From contig JABANP010000179.1 of NCBI GenBank assembly GCA_013115135.1, positions 32,229 through 96,228 of the forward strand: 64,000 bases of DNA, written 5' to 3'. The notes beneath the pieces were generated by a model. The model had not been told where the DNA came from and searched no databases. It was given only the letters and a program-made list of their open reading frames with translations. A program made the position numbers and the translations under genes. Positions 33,946-45,275 of this stretch are shown here, in pieces (position 1 is the first letter of the stretch; each line of letters opens with the position of its first letter). The DNA comes from Perkinsus olseni. Its lineage: Eukaryota; Perkinsozoa; Perkinsida; Perkinsidae.

Positions 33946-34406
33946 GCAGGCTTGTTATGCATCGTCGAGATGGTCGAGGGGATAGTTTCCACAACGCCCA
34001 TTCTAAAGGGCGAAGGTTCGAAATCAGGGACCATATATATTCCATTTAATCATTCCCATCGGAGTCTCGGCCCAAGCCATACGCACCGAAGCTTCGACTC
34101 TCCCTTCCGAATGGCAGGCGAAGTTAACCCGAACGCCCCTACTACTGGCCGAGGTAAGTCCATCATCTTTGGGGACAGCCGCCGGGGCGTAGCTGAGAAT
34201 CTCCAAGATCTCGTCGAAACATAAGGGGTTGCCGAATATTCAACAGCAGGCATTGAACAGGAAAAATCGCTAAGGCGGGGAAAGGGTTGCGCTGTTGCAT
34301 TGAGGAAATGCAAGATTGCAAGTATGGATCTTGCACTTTGCTGGTCGTGGCGCTTCAGAAGCATTTGAAGAACTAAGGAGGTTCATTGTGACGATAATCC
34401 CCTAGA

Positions 34407-35646
34407 ATGGTCAACCAAGCTTGTTGTGTGTACGTTGGCAGTCTGGATTTCGAGGTGAGTGTCCCTGCGGCTCCCCTCGGTCTCAATCGTCGAACTGAAC
34501 CTTAATTACTCGATGGGGCTGTCAGCCTTCCTCAAAATAGCTACAGCTAGTGTATCGGCTCACATCGGAGTCGGCCTGTCCTCGGTGGGCTCCCTCGGCG
34601 TTCTCTATGAGTGCTCTCATCTTTATTTACACTCGACTGGGCATCTTTCTCGTGTACTTCTCACAAGGGTCGACTTGGTAAATTCCTTAGCGACCCCCGC
34701 CAGCTGAGCTGCTCCCTCGACGATTCTCCTTCCCCTCAGGTTACCGAGGCTGAGCTTGGTGATCACATGAAGTCCGCTGGTGATGTGGAGTCGGTCGATA
34801 TCTTGACTCGTAGAGACGGCAAATCCAAAGGTTGCGCGTAAGTAGCTGCTCAGCTCGGGTCGTTGAGGGTCATGTTGTTGTTTGCTCAGTCTTGTCGAAT
34901 ACAAGACCGAGGAAGCTGCTGAGAAGGCTATTGAGACTCTTAATGATACCGAGGTCGGCAAGCGCAAGATATTCGTCCGAGAGGACCGCGGGCCCATCGA
35001 GGAGATGGATCAAGACGCTGCTAGACAGGGGAAGGGCAAGGGAGGAAAAGGAAAGGGTAAGTTGTCTTTTCTTGCTGCTCTCAATAATCGCGTTATTCAT
35101 GTTGTCTTGCAGGTAAAGGAAAGGGAAAGGGTTTCAAGGGCCGCGATAGAATCCGCCCATTGAAGGTCGGTGAGAAGGATGTCCACAGGTTGATCTATGT
35201 TGGCAACGTAAGTCGTCATCATCAACACCCCTGCCTTCGCTCATTGCTCTCCTTCTCAGCTGCCTTGGAGGACTGCCTGGCAGGACCTTAAGGATCTTTT
35301 CCGCGAATGCGGCGATGTCATCCGTGTGGACATGGCTGAGGGTTGGGATGGCAGGTCGAAGGGCTTCGCCACGGTTCTGTTCCAAGACGCCGAGGGAGCT
35401 CAGAAGGCAATCGGTAGGAAAAAACTCAATGCCTTTCGTCATCTCTGAAGTTCTTTTTCCTCAGAGAAGTACAACGGCTATGACTTCCAAGGACGCAAGA
35501 TGTTCGTTCGCGAGGATCAGTTCTTGAAGGAGGACGGTACCTACACTAGAAGTCGCAGGTCCAGCAGCCAGAAGGAGACTTCCGCTGACGACGCTGGTCC
35601 GAAGGCTCCTGTCGTTGCTACGGATGATGACGACCGCGATGACTAA
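34407..35646 (+). CDS. RNA-binding protein with two RRM domains, six exons
   Basis: Exons 34407-34454, 34740-34837, 34890-35056, 35113-35207, 35260-35413 and 35465-35646 join in phase (744 nt, 247 residues); introns are 285, 52, 56, 52 and 51 nt with GTGAGT or GTAAGT-type donors. RRM1 has RNP2 CVYVGSL and RNP1 KSKGCALVEY; RRM2 has RNP2 LIYVGNL and RNP1 RSKGFATVLF. They are linked by a Gly/Lys-rich tract (repeated GKGKG), and the C-terminus is Ser/Arg then Asp-rich. The arrangement resembles nucleolin/Gar2-type or generic hnRNP-like proteins; the exact role in RNA processing is not determined. Confidence 0.93.
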
Positions 35647-36270
35647 GTTGAGCTGCTGTGTACTTCACCTTGCCTGTTCTCCTGCTATGATTGTCATTGA
35701 CGCTCCTGAAATTATCATAAGTATAGTGACTAATAGTTGAACATGGTTATGTAAAGAAGAAGTCGTCCTTACCGTTGCCATTTTAGACTTTTTGTTGTCT
35801 ACTCTGAAGACGATGATAAGTTCATCAGGGCAACATCGATTTTCTTTCATTACTCCAAGAGGTGATCGTAAGATGTAGTTGAAATGGAGATTATTATAGT
35901 ATCAATTTATGAGTTAGTAGAAGAAGCAGCCAGTTGGTATCGGGTATATTACGATACATAGCAGCGCATCGCTACTCGAAAGTTGACGATCTCCATTGCC
36001 ACCCATCAGGAGTTGTGTTAACAGTCACAGTGGAAGGGCAATAGTGGCGGCTATGAGTAGAAGGGAGGATGAGACGAAGATGGTGTGCTTGCCTTGCTCT
36101 CGATGCGAGAAGGAATTGCTGTGTCGAATGGTATCCTATGAGCGCAGTAGCCGAGTGCTGTTGAGCTTGGGAGCGTCAACTGGTCATCCCAAGGGAAAAC
36201 GCGCGGTGCAGCGGCAGGGAATCATGATGCATCCGGTGAATGTATTAGGCCATATCTTCTGACATGCTGG
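35647..36270. other. intergenic before the dehydrogenase repeat
   Basis: AT-rich sequence of about 620 bases with no convincing gene. From about 36270 the sequence becomes similar to the region upstream of glutamate dehydrogenase copies 2 and 3. Confidence 0.45.
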
Positions 36271-36524
36271 CACACAACGATGTCCCCTAATCAAAGCTTG
36301 GATATGCTATCTTGTGTGATAGATGTTGTAGGCTAGGCTGAGCTATCAATGGTCAGCATGTATTGATGCAATCTCATACGACAATCAAGTTTGTCTGGGT
36401 GTGAGTGAAGTCGCGGTTCTTCCAGTACAGTAAACTAGGTTAAGTCTGTTCGTGTTGTGACTATTTTCCTTTTGACAGTTCAATTTTTATCAATTTTGGC
36501 CTTTTCGCTCATACCGTCGTTACT
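36271..36524 (+). promoter_or_regulatory. 5' region of GDH copy 1 with putative splice/trans-splice acceptor
   Basis: About 250 bases upstream of GDH copy 1 are also present upstream of copy 2 (about 41148-41396) and copy 3 (52286-52540) but are missing upstream of copy 4. A pyrimidine-rich tract TTTTCCTTTTGACAG ends at 36478, 46 bases before the ATG. Perkinsozoans are known to trans-splice mRNAs, so this AG is a plausible leader acceptor. No promoter motif is recognised. Confidence 0.35.
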
Positions 36525-39500
36525 ATGAGTTCTTCTACTGATACCAACGCTATTGCTTCTCTATTGGAGGCCGCCTACAACGGTGATGTTGAGCGTATGA
36601 AGGAGTTGTTGTCTCACAACTCGGATCTCACTGTGAACAGTTCGGATTACGACAAGCGAACTCCTCTGCATTTGGCTGCTGCTGGTGGTCATCTTGATGC
36701 TGTTAAGTATCTCATCTCGGAGGGTGCTCACTTGAAGCCCGACCGTTTTGGTATGCTCCCTGTTCATGATGCAGTTATCAATAATCATCCTGATATCAAA
36801 GACATGCTTGGTAAACTCGAATTGAAGACTGCTGATGATGGTATGTGTTATTTACCTCCTGAGAAGGTCGCTGCCTTGAAGGAGCAGGTTAAGCATTCAG
36901 ACATTTCTTTGTCTGCTGAGGAGTTGGAGACCAAGATGACTGAGGTCTTCTCCATCATCATGAAGGAGGGTGTCTTGGCAGCAGGTTCCCTCTGGCAGGA
37001 GGTTCAGTATTACTTTATGGACCTCGGACTACATCCCAGCTACTTCAAGCACTTTACCAGTACTCAGATCGCCAGGCATATTCATTGCCTTCTTGCTGCT
37101 ACCAAGGTTGCTCAAACTACCAACTCTGATTATATTCATTTCGAGATGGAAGATGATGATTCTGCATTCTACCTTACCACGATGGAACCTGAAAAGGTTG
37201 CAATCATGGATGGTAAAGTCGCCCAGTACGTCTCCAAGTTTGGTACGGCTGATGGCTTTTCTATTACCTTCATGAAATCAGAGAAGCCCGCCATGCCCGA
37301 GGGTAAATACCAACTCGGTATTTTCGTTGTTGAGAAGAGGGCGTATGCTGGTGATGGTCATAAGACTGAAGACATGATGGATGAGAGCGATCTTAAGGTT
37401 GTTGCAAGTGCGAAGTTCTTAGAAGAGAGAAGTGCTGAAGTTCAGCAATACTATCAGTCCCTCATCAATGAGGCTATGTCTGGTCGTAACGCTGTGGTGA
37501 AGGTTTTGGATCCGCCAGCTCATATGGTTGAGAAGGTCGGAGCTAAGATGGTGCAACTGGCAGCTTATGATGTTGAGCATTCCGGCAAGGCGTATATCTC
37601 TGAGGTCAACGAATGCTTCCGTTCCAACGATATCACTCCTAAGAGGTTTTATGTCGACACCTTCGCCAACGGTATTATCGTCTACACTTGCTTCTTCGAC
37701 CCAAGCTCGTGTACTGAGGATAAACTCGGCCAACTTGCACAGACTCTTCGTTATGTCTGCCATTTCAAGCACAACCCGAAGAAGTCCGCCTTGGTTTGGG
37801 GTCTTGTACTCAAGAATCTCATTACACCCGAGCACGCTATCTTCCTCATTACTGCGGCCAAGTTCATCTTCTCATTCTTCCCTAAGGAGACTGAGGAGTA
37901 TCTCGCTTTGGCTGAGTACTTTAAGAATGATCCGTCCAAGAAGAGCGAGTTGGATACTCTCTTCAGGAACACCATGTCCAATGCCATCACTTATGAGAGG
38001 ATATATGATGCTCTTACTTCCAACTACCACCTCACTCTACCTATGTTCGAAGACTTCAAGAAGGTTGCTACTGGTGAATGCAAGCCCTTCTACAATAAGG
38101 AGTTGGCCGCTAAGGTTGATGATGAAGTTGGATCTCGTCTTGATGCGAAGATCTTGAAGACTCTCTTGAAGCTCAACGCTCATCTACAGATGACCAACTT
38201 CTTCAAGCCCACCGGAACAGCTTCTGCTATCGCGATGAGGTTCGATGGTGGTGTCTTGGCTGATCGTCCGAGGACCCTCTTCCCAACTATCCCTTATGCC
38301 GTTTATCTTGTTGTTGGTAGAAGCTTCTACGGCTTCCACATCCGATTCACTGAGATCGCTCGTGGTGGTATCAGACTTATCCTTTCAAGGAACAGACAGG
38401 TTTATAAGAAGAACTGCGCTACTCTATTGGAGGAGAACTACAATTTGGCCTACACTCAGCAGCTGAAGAATAAGGATATCCCTGAGGGTGGTTCAAAGGG
38501 TACCATCCTAATGGATATGGAATCCCAGAACTTGAAGACCAGTGGTCGTGAGGCTTTCAACAACTACATCGACGCTCTTCTCGATTGCATCCTCTGCAAG
38601 GAGACCGGCCTCTACTCTAACTTGTCCAAGCCTGAGATGCTCTTCTTCGGCCCCGATGAGAACACTGCTGGGTTCATGAAGTTGGGTGCTCTGAGAGCCA
38701 AGGCTCGCGGTTACAAGTATTGGAAGTCTTTGACTACCGGCAAGTCCGTCGTCCTCGGTGGTATTCCTCATGATAAGTACGCCATGACCACCAACTCCAT
38801 CCATCAGTACGTTCTCGAGCTTTTGGATAAGTTGGGTCTTGAGGAGTCTAAACTCACCAAGGTCATGTCCGGTGGCCCCGATGGTGATCTTGGTTCTAAC
38901 GAGATTCTCATCTCGAAGGATAAGACAATTGCCATTTGTGATGGTACCGGTGTTGCTCATGATCCTCAGGGATTGAACAGAGAGGAGCTCACTCGTCTCG
39001 CTCATCTCAGAGTTGGTGTTTCCAGCTTCTCTCGTGATAAGCTCTCAGCCGATCCAAAGGCATTCTTGGTCACCATTGACGATAAGGATGTAACTCTTCC
39101 TAATGGTGATCACTTCAAGTCCGGTGTTGAGGTCCGAAATCACTTCCCAGAAATGGAGTACTTCTCCGCTGATCTCTTCATTCCTTGTGGTGGTCGTCCT
39201 GGTACTATTAACATTGGTAATGTTAATAAGACCATGTTCAACCCTGAGACCAAGGAGCTCAAGTTCAAGTATGTCGTGGAAGGTGCCAACTTGTACTTTA
39301 CTGATGATGCTCGTCGTTATCTTGAGGATGCTGGTGTGGAGCAGTTCAAGGATGCTTCCACCAACAAGGGTGGTGTTACTTCCAGCAGTATGGAAGTGTT
39401 CGCCGCCTTGTGCATGGATAAGGACGATCATGATAAGTTCCTCTGTGCCCCTGATGAGAGCAGTGCTGCTCCTGAGTTCTACGAACAGTACGTGCAGGAG

Positions 39501-39929
39501 ATTCTCGCCGCCGTCCGTCACAACGCCAAGATGGAGTTCAATGGTATCTGGAAGACCAACCATGAGGTGAAGTATCCTGATGGCTCGAGATTCATCCGTA
39601 AGACTGATGCTACTATTTTATTATCAAAGAAGATCAACGACATGCAGTCGTACATCCTCGGTGTCCTCGAGCAACACGATCCTGAGAATGATTGGATGGT
39701 CCGTGCTGTCCTCAGACGTTGTGTGCCTAGATTGCTCCTTGTTCATTGTGGTTTGGATAAGATCATCAAGAACACTCCCGAGGCTTATCTCAACGCCATG
39801 GTTGCTACTTGGATTGCTGATGAGTTTGTCTACGGCAACGGCCTGCAGACTAGCGAATTCGCCTTCTTCCAATTTATGCGTTCCCTCGAGGATGAGTCCA
39901 AGGGTGAAGTTACTCCTTCAACTATGTAA
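36525..39929 (+). CDS. NAD-dependent glutamate dehydrogenase with N-terminal ankyrin repeats, copy 1
   Basis: An intact 1134-residue intronless frame. Residues 1-100 form ankyrin repeats (TPLHLAAAGGHLDAVKYLI and the next unit around LPVHDAVINN). The rest matches the large NAD-specific glutamate dehydrogenase class (the 115-kDa type known from fungi and protists): a central FYGFHIRFTEIARGGIR segment, the catalytic Lys in PEGGSKG (Lys near 658), and a dinucleotide-binding SGGPDGDLGS near 781-790. The enzyme deaminates glutamate to 2-oxoglutarate and ammonium. Compared with the other copies it lacks one residue near position 30 and has Leu in GGHLDAV and Gly in VYGNGLQ, so it is the most divergent copy. 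No targeting peptide is evident. Confidence 0.93.
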   Translation: MSSSTDTNAIASLLEAAYNGDVERMKELLSHNSDLTVNSSDYDKRTPLHLAAAGGHLDAVKYLISEGAHLKPDRFGMLPVHDAVINNHPDIKDMLGKLELKTADDGMCYLPPEKVAALKEQVKHSDISLSAEELETKMTEVFSIIMKEGVLAAGSLWQEVQYYFMDLGLHPSYFKHFTSTQIARHIHCLLAATKVAQTTNSDYIHFEMEDDDSAFYLTTMEPEKVAIMDGKVAQYVSKFGTADGFSITFMKSEKPAMPEGKYQLGIFVVEKRAYAGDGHKTEDMMDESDLKVVASAKFLEERSAEVQQYYQSLINEAMSGRNAVVKVLDPPAHMVEKVGAKMVQLAAYDVEHSGKAYISEVNECFRSNDITPKRFYVDTFANGIIVYTCFFDPSSCTEDKLGQLAQTLRYVCHFKHNPKKSALVWGLVLKNLITPEHAIFLITAAKFIFSFFPKETEEYLALAEYFKNDPSKKSELDTLFRNTMSNAITYERIYDALTSNYHLTLPMFEDFKKVATGECKPFYNKELAAKVDDEVGSRLDAKILKTLLKLNAHLQMTNFFKPTGTASAIAMRFDGGVLADRPRTLFPTIPYAVYLVVGRSFYGFHIRFTEIARGGIRLILSRNRQVYKKNCATLLEENYNLAYTQQLKNKDIPEGGSKGTILMDMESQNLKTSGREAFNNYIDALLDCILCKETGLYSNLSKPEMLFFGPDENTAGFMKLGALRAKARGYKYWKSLTTGKSVVLGGIPHDKYAMTTNSIHQYVLELLDKLGLEESKLTKVMSGGPDGDLGSNEILISKDKTIAICDGTGVAHDPQGLNREELTRLAHLRVGVSSFSRDKLSADPKAFLVTIDDKDVTLPNGDHFKSGVEVRNHFPEMEYFSADLFIPCGGRPGTINIGNVNKTMFNPETKELKFKYVVEGANLYFTDDARRYLEDAGVEQFKDASTNKGGVTSSSMEVFAALCMDKDDHDKFLCAPDESSAAPEFYEQYVQEILAAVRHNAKMEFNGIWKTNHEVKYPDGSRFIRKTDATILLSKKINDMQSYILGVLEQHDPENDWMVRAVLRRCVPRLLLVHCGLDKIIKNTPEAYLNAMVATWIADEFVYGNGLQTSEFAFFQFMRSLEDESKGEVTPSTM

Positions 39930-41396
39930 TTCGCTGATGCCTTCTGATGCCTATCGGTCGATATATTTTTCTGGATGAGAGTTTTTATCAAATGTGTTCC
40001 TCACCGTTAATATCAGTGACTAACGATAATCTCGTTTGTACAGCGTCTGTTAACTCAAATATTCTGACTACAAAGTTGGTGTTTTGTTCAAAATCTCTTA
40101 ATTCGAGATACACGGGTCCATCTTGAGGCGGAATCCACATGGTGAATTCCATTCGCCTCTCTTCGATGTGATAGAATGATGGGATTCGTCTCGGTGTGGG
40201 GGAACCGTTGATTGTGAAAGTGTCCTGCCAGAAGTTGATCATAGTGAACGTCGTGAATAAGAAGTCTTGATGGTGCTGAGAGCAATGAGGCCGTCGACGT
40301 GTGATTAGCCCCATTCCTTCGAAGAATTGACAAACATGGGCCTGAAGCTCAACGAGTGTATCCGGCTTTTCGACGTCAGCCTGCCTGAGCAGTCACTTTA
40401 TTCTTCATCTCTTGGCCGGACGGCCTGTGTGTTGTCGATTTTCCACTGAGGAGCCGGTTTTGGCCTGAGTAATTGCTCACCAGCAGTTGAAATGTGCCCA
40501 CATCGCAGACCAGTATGAGCCCAGCTCCAGAAACCGAAAAGGTAGATTAGGCATCCCTCGGTAAATCAATGTGGGCCGACTTGTTCAACTCAGAGTTATC
40601 ACGGGGCTTGTTCGAAAAAGTGGTTTCACCGAGGCCCATTTCGCTACCGAGAGTAACGAAGGCTCGGATACTGTTAAGAACAATCGATTTTACTCCTCGC
40701 TGAGCCGTGTGCTGTGAAGGAGTTCTTCAGTGATTCCGATACGCTTACTTGTCGATTCGAGTCGCTGCGTGCGGCAGACCGAAAGTAACATTGCAACGCG
40801 AAGACTGAGGAATACTATCTTCATCACCACGGCAACGAATTACGTACTGCGACTTCCCAGTACGCTTCTACATCACGCTCAGCTTGTTGGAGTGGCGGAT
40901 AGGCGCCACCGTGGATGGAATCCTTCTTGCGCGACAGTAGCGCCGGTGAGGTCGTCCGACACGGAGCAGCGCCTCATGAGCCGCAGCAACCGGACGATGT
41001 TGGAATCGGTTTCACGCGGCCCGTGTCCCAGGTGCGCGGTCCTGACGGAACCCACCGGGCAAATACTGAAGGAGCACGCAAGGGGAATCTTCTTCGTTTG
41101 ATATGACTCGCAGGTTTATGATGGGAGCGTATCCTTCGACACCCCGACACACAATCCTGTCCCCAAGCTTGGATATGCTTTCCTCTGTGATATAAATTTC
41201 AACGCTAGGCTGAGCTGTCAATAGTCAGCATGTATTGATGCAATCTCATACGACAATCAAGTTTGTCTGGGTGTGAGTAAAGTCGCGGTTCTTCCAGTAC
41301 AGTAAACTAGGTTAAGTCTGTTCGTGTTGCGACTATTTTCCTTTTGACAGTTCAATTTTTATTAATTTTGGCCTTTTCGCTCATACCGTCGTTACT
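39930..41396. repeat. spacer between GDH copies 1 and 2 (repeated in the other arm)
   Basis: This 1.47-kb spacer is repeated in inverse orientation at 52286-53777. It contains the 3' flank of copy 1 and the 5' region of copy 2. A minus-strand frame (39988-40314) and a plus-strand frame (40730-41101) are also open in the other arm. The first shows seven amino-acid-changing against one silent difference between arms over about 85 codons, so it is not evidently under coding constraint. No gene is called. Confidence 0.7.
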
Positions 41397-44300
41397 ATGA
41401 GTTCTTCTACTGATACCAACGCTATTGCTTCTCTATTGGAGGCCGCCTACAACGGTGATGTTGAGCGTATGAAGGAGTTGTTGTCAACTCACAACTCGGA
41501 TCTCACTGTGAACAGTTCGGATTACGACAAGCGAACTCCTCTGCATTTGGCTGCTGCTGGTGGTCATGTTGATGCTGTTAAGTATCTCATCTCGGAGGGT
41601 GCTCACTTGAAGCCCGACCGTTTTGGTATGCTCCCTGTTCATGATGCAGTTATCAATAATCATCCTGATATCAAAGACATGCTTGGTAAACTCGAATTGA
41701 AGACTGCTGATGATGGTATGTGTTATTTACCTCCTGGAGAAGGTCGCTGCCTTGAAGGAGCAGGTTAAGCATTCAGACATTTCTTTGTCTGCTGAGGAGT
41801 TGGAGACCAAGATGACTGAGGTCTTCTCCATCATCATGAAGGAGGGTGTCTTGGCAGCAGGTTCCCTCTGGCAGGAAGTTCAGTATTACTTTATGGACCT
41901 CGGACTACATCCCAGCTACTTCAAGCACTTTACCAGTACTCAGATCGCCAGGCATATTCATTGCCTTCTTGCTGCTACCAAGGTTGCTCAAACTACCAAC
42001 TCTGATTATATCCATTTCGGAGATGGAAGATGATGATTCTGCATTCTACCTTACCACGATGGAACCTGAAAAGGTTGCAATCATGGATGGTAAAGATCGC
42101 TCAGTACGTCTCCAAGTTTGGTACGGCTGATGGCTTTTCTATTACCTTCATGAAATCAGAGAAGCCTGCCATGCCCGAGGGTAAATACCAATTCGGTATT
42201 TTCGTTGTTGAGAAGAGGGCGTATGCTGGTGATGGTCATAAGACTGAAGATATGATGGATGAGAGCGATCTTAAGGTTGTTGCAAGTGCGAAGTTCTTGG
42301 AAGAGAGAAGTGCTGAAGTTCAGCAATACTATCAGTCTCTCATCAATGAGGCTATGTCTGGTCGTAACGCTGTGGTGAAGGTTTTGGATCCGCCAGCTCA
42401 TATGGTTGAGAAGGTCGGAGCTAAGATGGTGCAACTGGCTGCTTATGATGTTGAGCGTTCCGGCAAGGCGTATATCTCTGAGGTCAACGAATGCTTCCGT
42501 TCCAACGATATCACTCCTAAGAGGTTTTATGTCGACACCTTCGCCAACGGTATTATCGTCTACACTTGCTTCTTCGACCCAAGCTCGTGTACTGAGGATA
42601 AACTCGGCCAACTTGCACAGACTCTTCGTTATGTCTGCCATTTCAAGCACAACCCGAAGAAGTCCGCCTTGGTTTGGGATCTTGTACTCAAGAATCTCAT
42701 TACACCCGAGCACGCTATCTTCCTCATTACTGCGGCCAAGTTCATCTTCTCATTCTTCCCTAAGGAGACTGAGGAGTATCTCGCTTTGGCTGAGTACTTT
42801 AAGAATGATCCGTCCAAGAAGAGCGAGTTGGATACTCTCTTCAGGAACACCATGTCCAATGCCATCACTTATGAGAGGATATATGATGCTCTTACTTCCA
42901 ACTACCACCTCACTCTACCTATGTTCGAAGACTTCAAGAAGGTTGCTACTGGTGAATGCAAGCCCTTCTACAATAAGGAGTTGGCCGCTAAGGGTTGATG
43001 ATGAAGTTGGATCTCGTCTTGATGCGAAGATCTTGAAGACTCTCTTGAAGCTCAACGCTCATCTACAGATGACCAACTTCTTCAAGCCCACCGGAACAGC
43101 TTCTGCTATCGCGATGAGGTTCGATGGTGGTGTCTTGGCTGATCGTCCGAGGACCCTCTTCCCAACTATCCCTTATGCCGTTTATCTTGTTGTTGGTAGA
43201 AGCTTCTACGGCTTCCACATCCGATTCACTGAGATCGCTCGTGGTGGTATCAGACTTATCCTTTCAAGGAACAGACAGGTTTATAAGAAGAACTGCGCTA
43301 CTCTATTGGAGGAGAACTACAATTTGGCCTACACTCAGCAGCTGAAGAATAAGGATATCCCTGAGGGTGGTTCAAAGGGTACCATCCTAATGGATATGGA
43401 ATCCCAGAACTTGAAGACCAGTGGTCGTGAGGCTTTCAACAACTACATCGACGCTCTTCTCGATTGCATCCTCTGCAAGGAGACCGGCCTCTACTCTAAC
43501 TTGTCCAAGCCTGAGATGCTCTTCTTCGGCCCCGATGAGAACACTGCTGGGTTCATGAAGTTGGGTGCTCTGAGAGCCAAGGCTCGCGGTTACAAGTATT
43601 GGAAGTCTTTGACTACCGGCAAGTCTGTCGTCCTCGGTGGTATTCCTCATGATAAGTACGCCATGACCACCAACTCCATCCATCAGTACGTTCTCGAGCT
43701 TTTGGATAAGTTGGGTCTTGAGGAGTCTAAACTCACCAAGGTCATGTCCGGTGGCCCCGATGGTGATCTCGGTTCTAACGAGATTCTCATCTCGAAGGAT
43801 AAGACAATTGCCATTTGTGATGGTACCGGTGTTGCTTATGATCCTCAGGGATTGAACAGAGAGGAGCTCACTCGTCTCGCTTATCTCAGAGTTGGTGTTT
43901 CCAGCTTCTCTCGTGATAAGCTATCAGCCGATCCAAAGGCATTCTTGGTCACCATTGACGATAAGGATGTAACTCTTCCTAATGGTGATCACTTCAAGTC
44001 CGGTGTTGAGGTCCGAAATCACTTCCCAGAAATGGAGTACTTCTCCGCTGACCTCTTCATCCCTTGTGGTGGTCGTCCTGGTACTATTAACATTGGTAAT
44101 GTTAATAAGACCATGTTCAACCCTGAGACCAAGGAGCTCAAGTTCAAGTATGTTGTGGAAGGTGCCAACTTGTACTTTACTGATGATGCTCGTCGTTATC
44201 TTGAGGATGCTGGTGTGGAGCAGTTCAAGGATGCTTCCACCAACAAGGGTGGTGTTACTTCCAGCAGTATGGAAGTGTTCGCCTCCTTGTGCATGGATAA

Positions 44301-44808
44301 GGACGATCATGATAAGTTCCTCTGTGCCCCTGATGAGAGCAGTGCTGCTCCTGAGTTCTACGAACAGTACGTGCAGGAGATTCTTGCCGCCATCCGTCAC
44401 AACGCTAAGATGGAGTTTAATGGTATCTGGAAGACCAACCATGAGGTGAAGTATCCTGATGGCTCGAGATTCATCCGTAAGACTGATGCTACTATTTTAT
44501 TGTCAAAGAAGATCAACGACATGCAGTCGTACATCCTCGGTGTCCTCGAACAACACGATCCTGAGAATGATTGGATGGTCCGTGCTGTCCTCAGACGTTG
44601 TGTGCCTAGATTGCTCCTTGTTCATTGTGGTTTGGATAAGATCATCAAGAACACTCCCGAGGCTTATCTTAACGCCATGGTTGCTACTTGGATTGCTGAT
44701 GAGTTTGTCTACGCCAACGGCCTGCAGACTAGCGAATTCGCCTTCTTCCAATTTATGCGTTCCCTCGAGGATGAGTCCAAGGGTGAAGTTACTCCTTCAA
44801 CTATGTAA
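41397..44808 (+). pseudogene. NAD-dependent glutamate dehydrogenase with ankyrin repeats, copy 2 (four frameshifts)
   Basis: This aligns end to end with the intact copies but carries four single-base insertions, near 41735-41737 (CCTGGAGAA), 42019-42020 (TTCGGAGAT), 42093-42096 (AAAGATC) and 42992-42995 (AAGGGTTG), each lengthening or adjoining a short run. The length is 3412 bases, four more than a 1135-residue gene. There are no other stops, and the reading after each shift is essentially unchanged protein, which argues against long decay. Either the copy is a very young pseudogene or, more likely, these are sequence errors in an intact gene. Distinctive residues are KYQFGIF, FASLCMD and LAAIRHN. 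Typed as a pseudogene only because the sequence as given cannot encode the full enzyme. Confidence 0.7.
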
Positions 44809-45275
44809 TTCGCTAATGCCTTCTGATGCCTATCGGTCGATATATTTTCCTGGATGAGAGTTTTTATCAAATGTGTTCCTCACCGTTAATGTCAGTGACT
44901 GACGATAATCTCGTTTGTACAGCGTCTGTTAACTCAATTATTCTGACTACAAAGTTGGTGTTTTGTTCAATGGATTTCACTGGGGTGGAGGTCAATAGCG
45001 AAATGTTTCCTATAACCGGCGGGGCAGGGCTCTATGAACACATTAGCAGAGGATGCCTGCATTACAAACTTGATTTACTGGCTACGGTAGAAGGGTATCG
45101 AGATAGGCAGGACAATACGACCAAGACGATACGAGTGACTCCTTCCTGAGCATCCAGCTGAGGATAAAATGGTCCATTAGCTCGGTGCCGCTGCACCAGT
45201 ACTCGAGGTCTCATGGACTCCAGGTACTCATGGAACTCAAAATCACCAACTAAAGTTTGCACGTTTAGTTGCTAT
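44809..45275. other. 3' flank of GDH copy 2 and junction to unique DNA
   Basis: The first 160 bases resemble the 3' flank of copy 1 (up to TTTTGTTCAA at about 44970) and are not present next to copy 3. Beyond that the sequence is unique. A minus-strand frame at 45062-45262 could be the last exon of the coiled-coil gene to the right. Confidence 0.5.

Larger units (their letters stand above)
36476..44808 (+). repeat. left arm of an 8.3-kb inverted repeat (two GDH genes)
   Basis: This 8.33-kb segment (GDH copy 1, spacer, GDH copy 2) is the near-identical reverse complement of 48875-57238. The shared boundary on the outside is the CAG immediately before the GDH 5' leader (36476; 57238 in the other arm). 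On the inside it is the stop codon of copy 2 and copy 3. Unique DNA of 4,066 bases separates the arms. Differences between arms are scattered single bases and a few 1- or 3-base indels. Confidence 0.9.

Noticed and set aside
33960..34035. tRNA-like stretch with GGTCGAG and GGTTCGAAATC
   Set aside because: The anticodon loop would have eight bases and the T-stem does not pair; no acceptor stem closes it.
39045..39563. 172-codon antisense frame inside GDH copy 1, repeated in the other copies
   Set aside because: Conservation follows from the GDH coding strand; it is a shadow frame with no start context or domain.
39988..40314. Open frame in the GDH spacer, also present at 53314-53721
   Set aside because: Between the two arms I count seven replacement and one silent difference over about 85 codons, opposite to what coding constraint would give.
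42406..44808. 800-codon frame in GDH copy 2
   Set aside because: Its first 200 codons are the wrong frame of the GDH gene and it enters the correct frame only after the fourth inserted base; it is not a separate protein.
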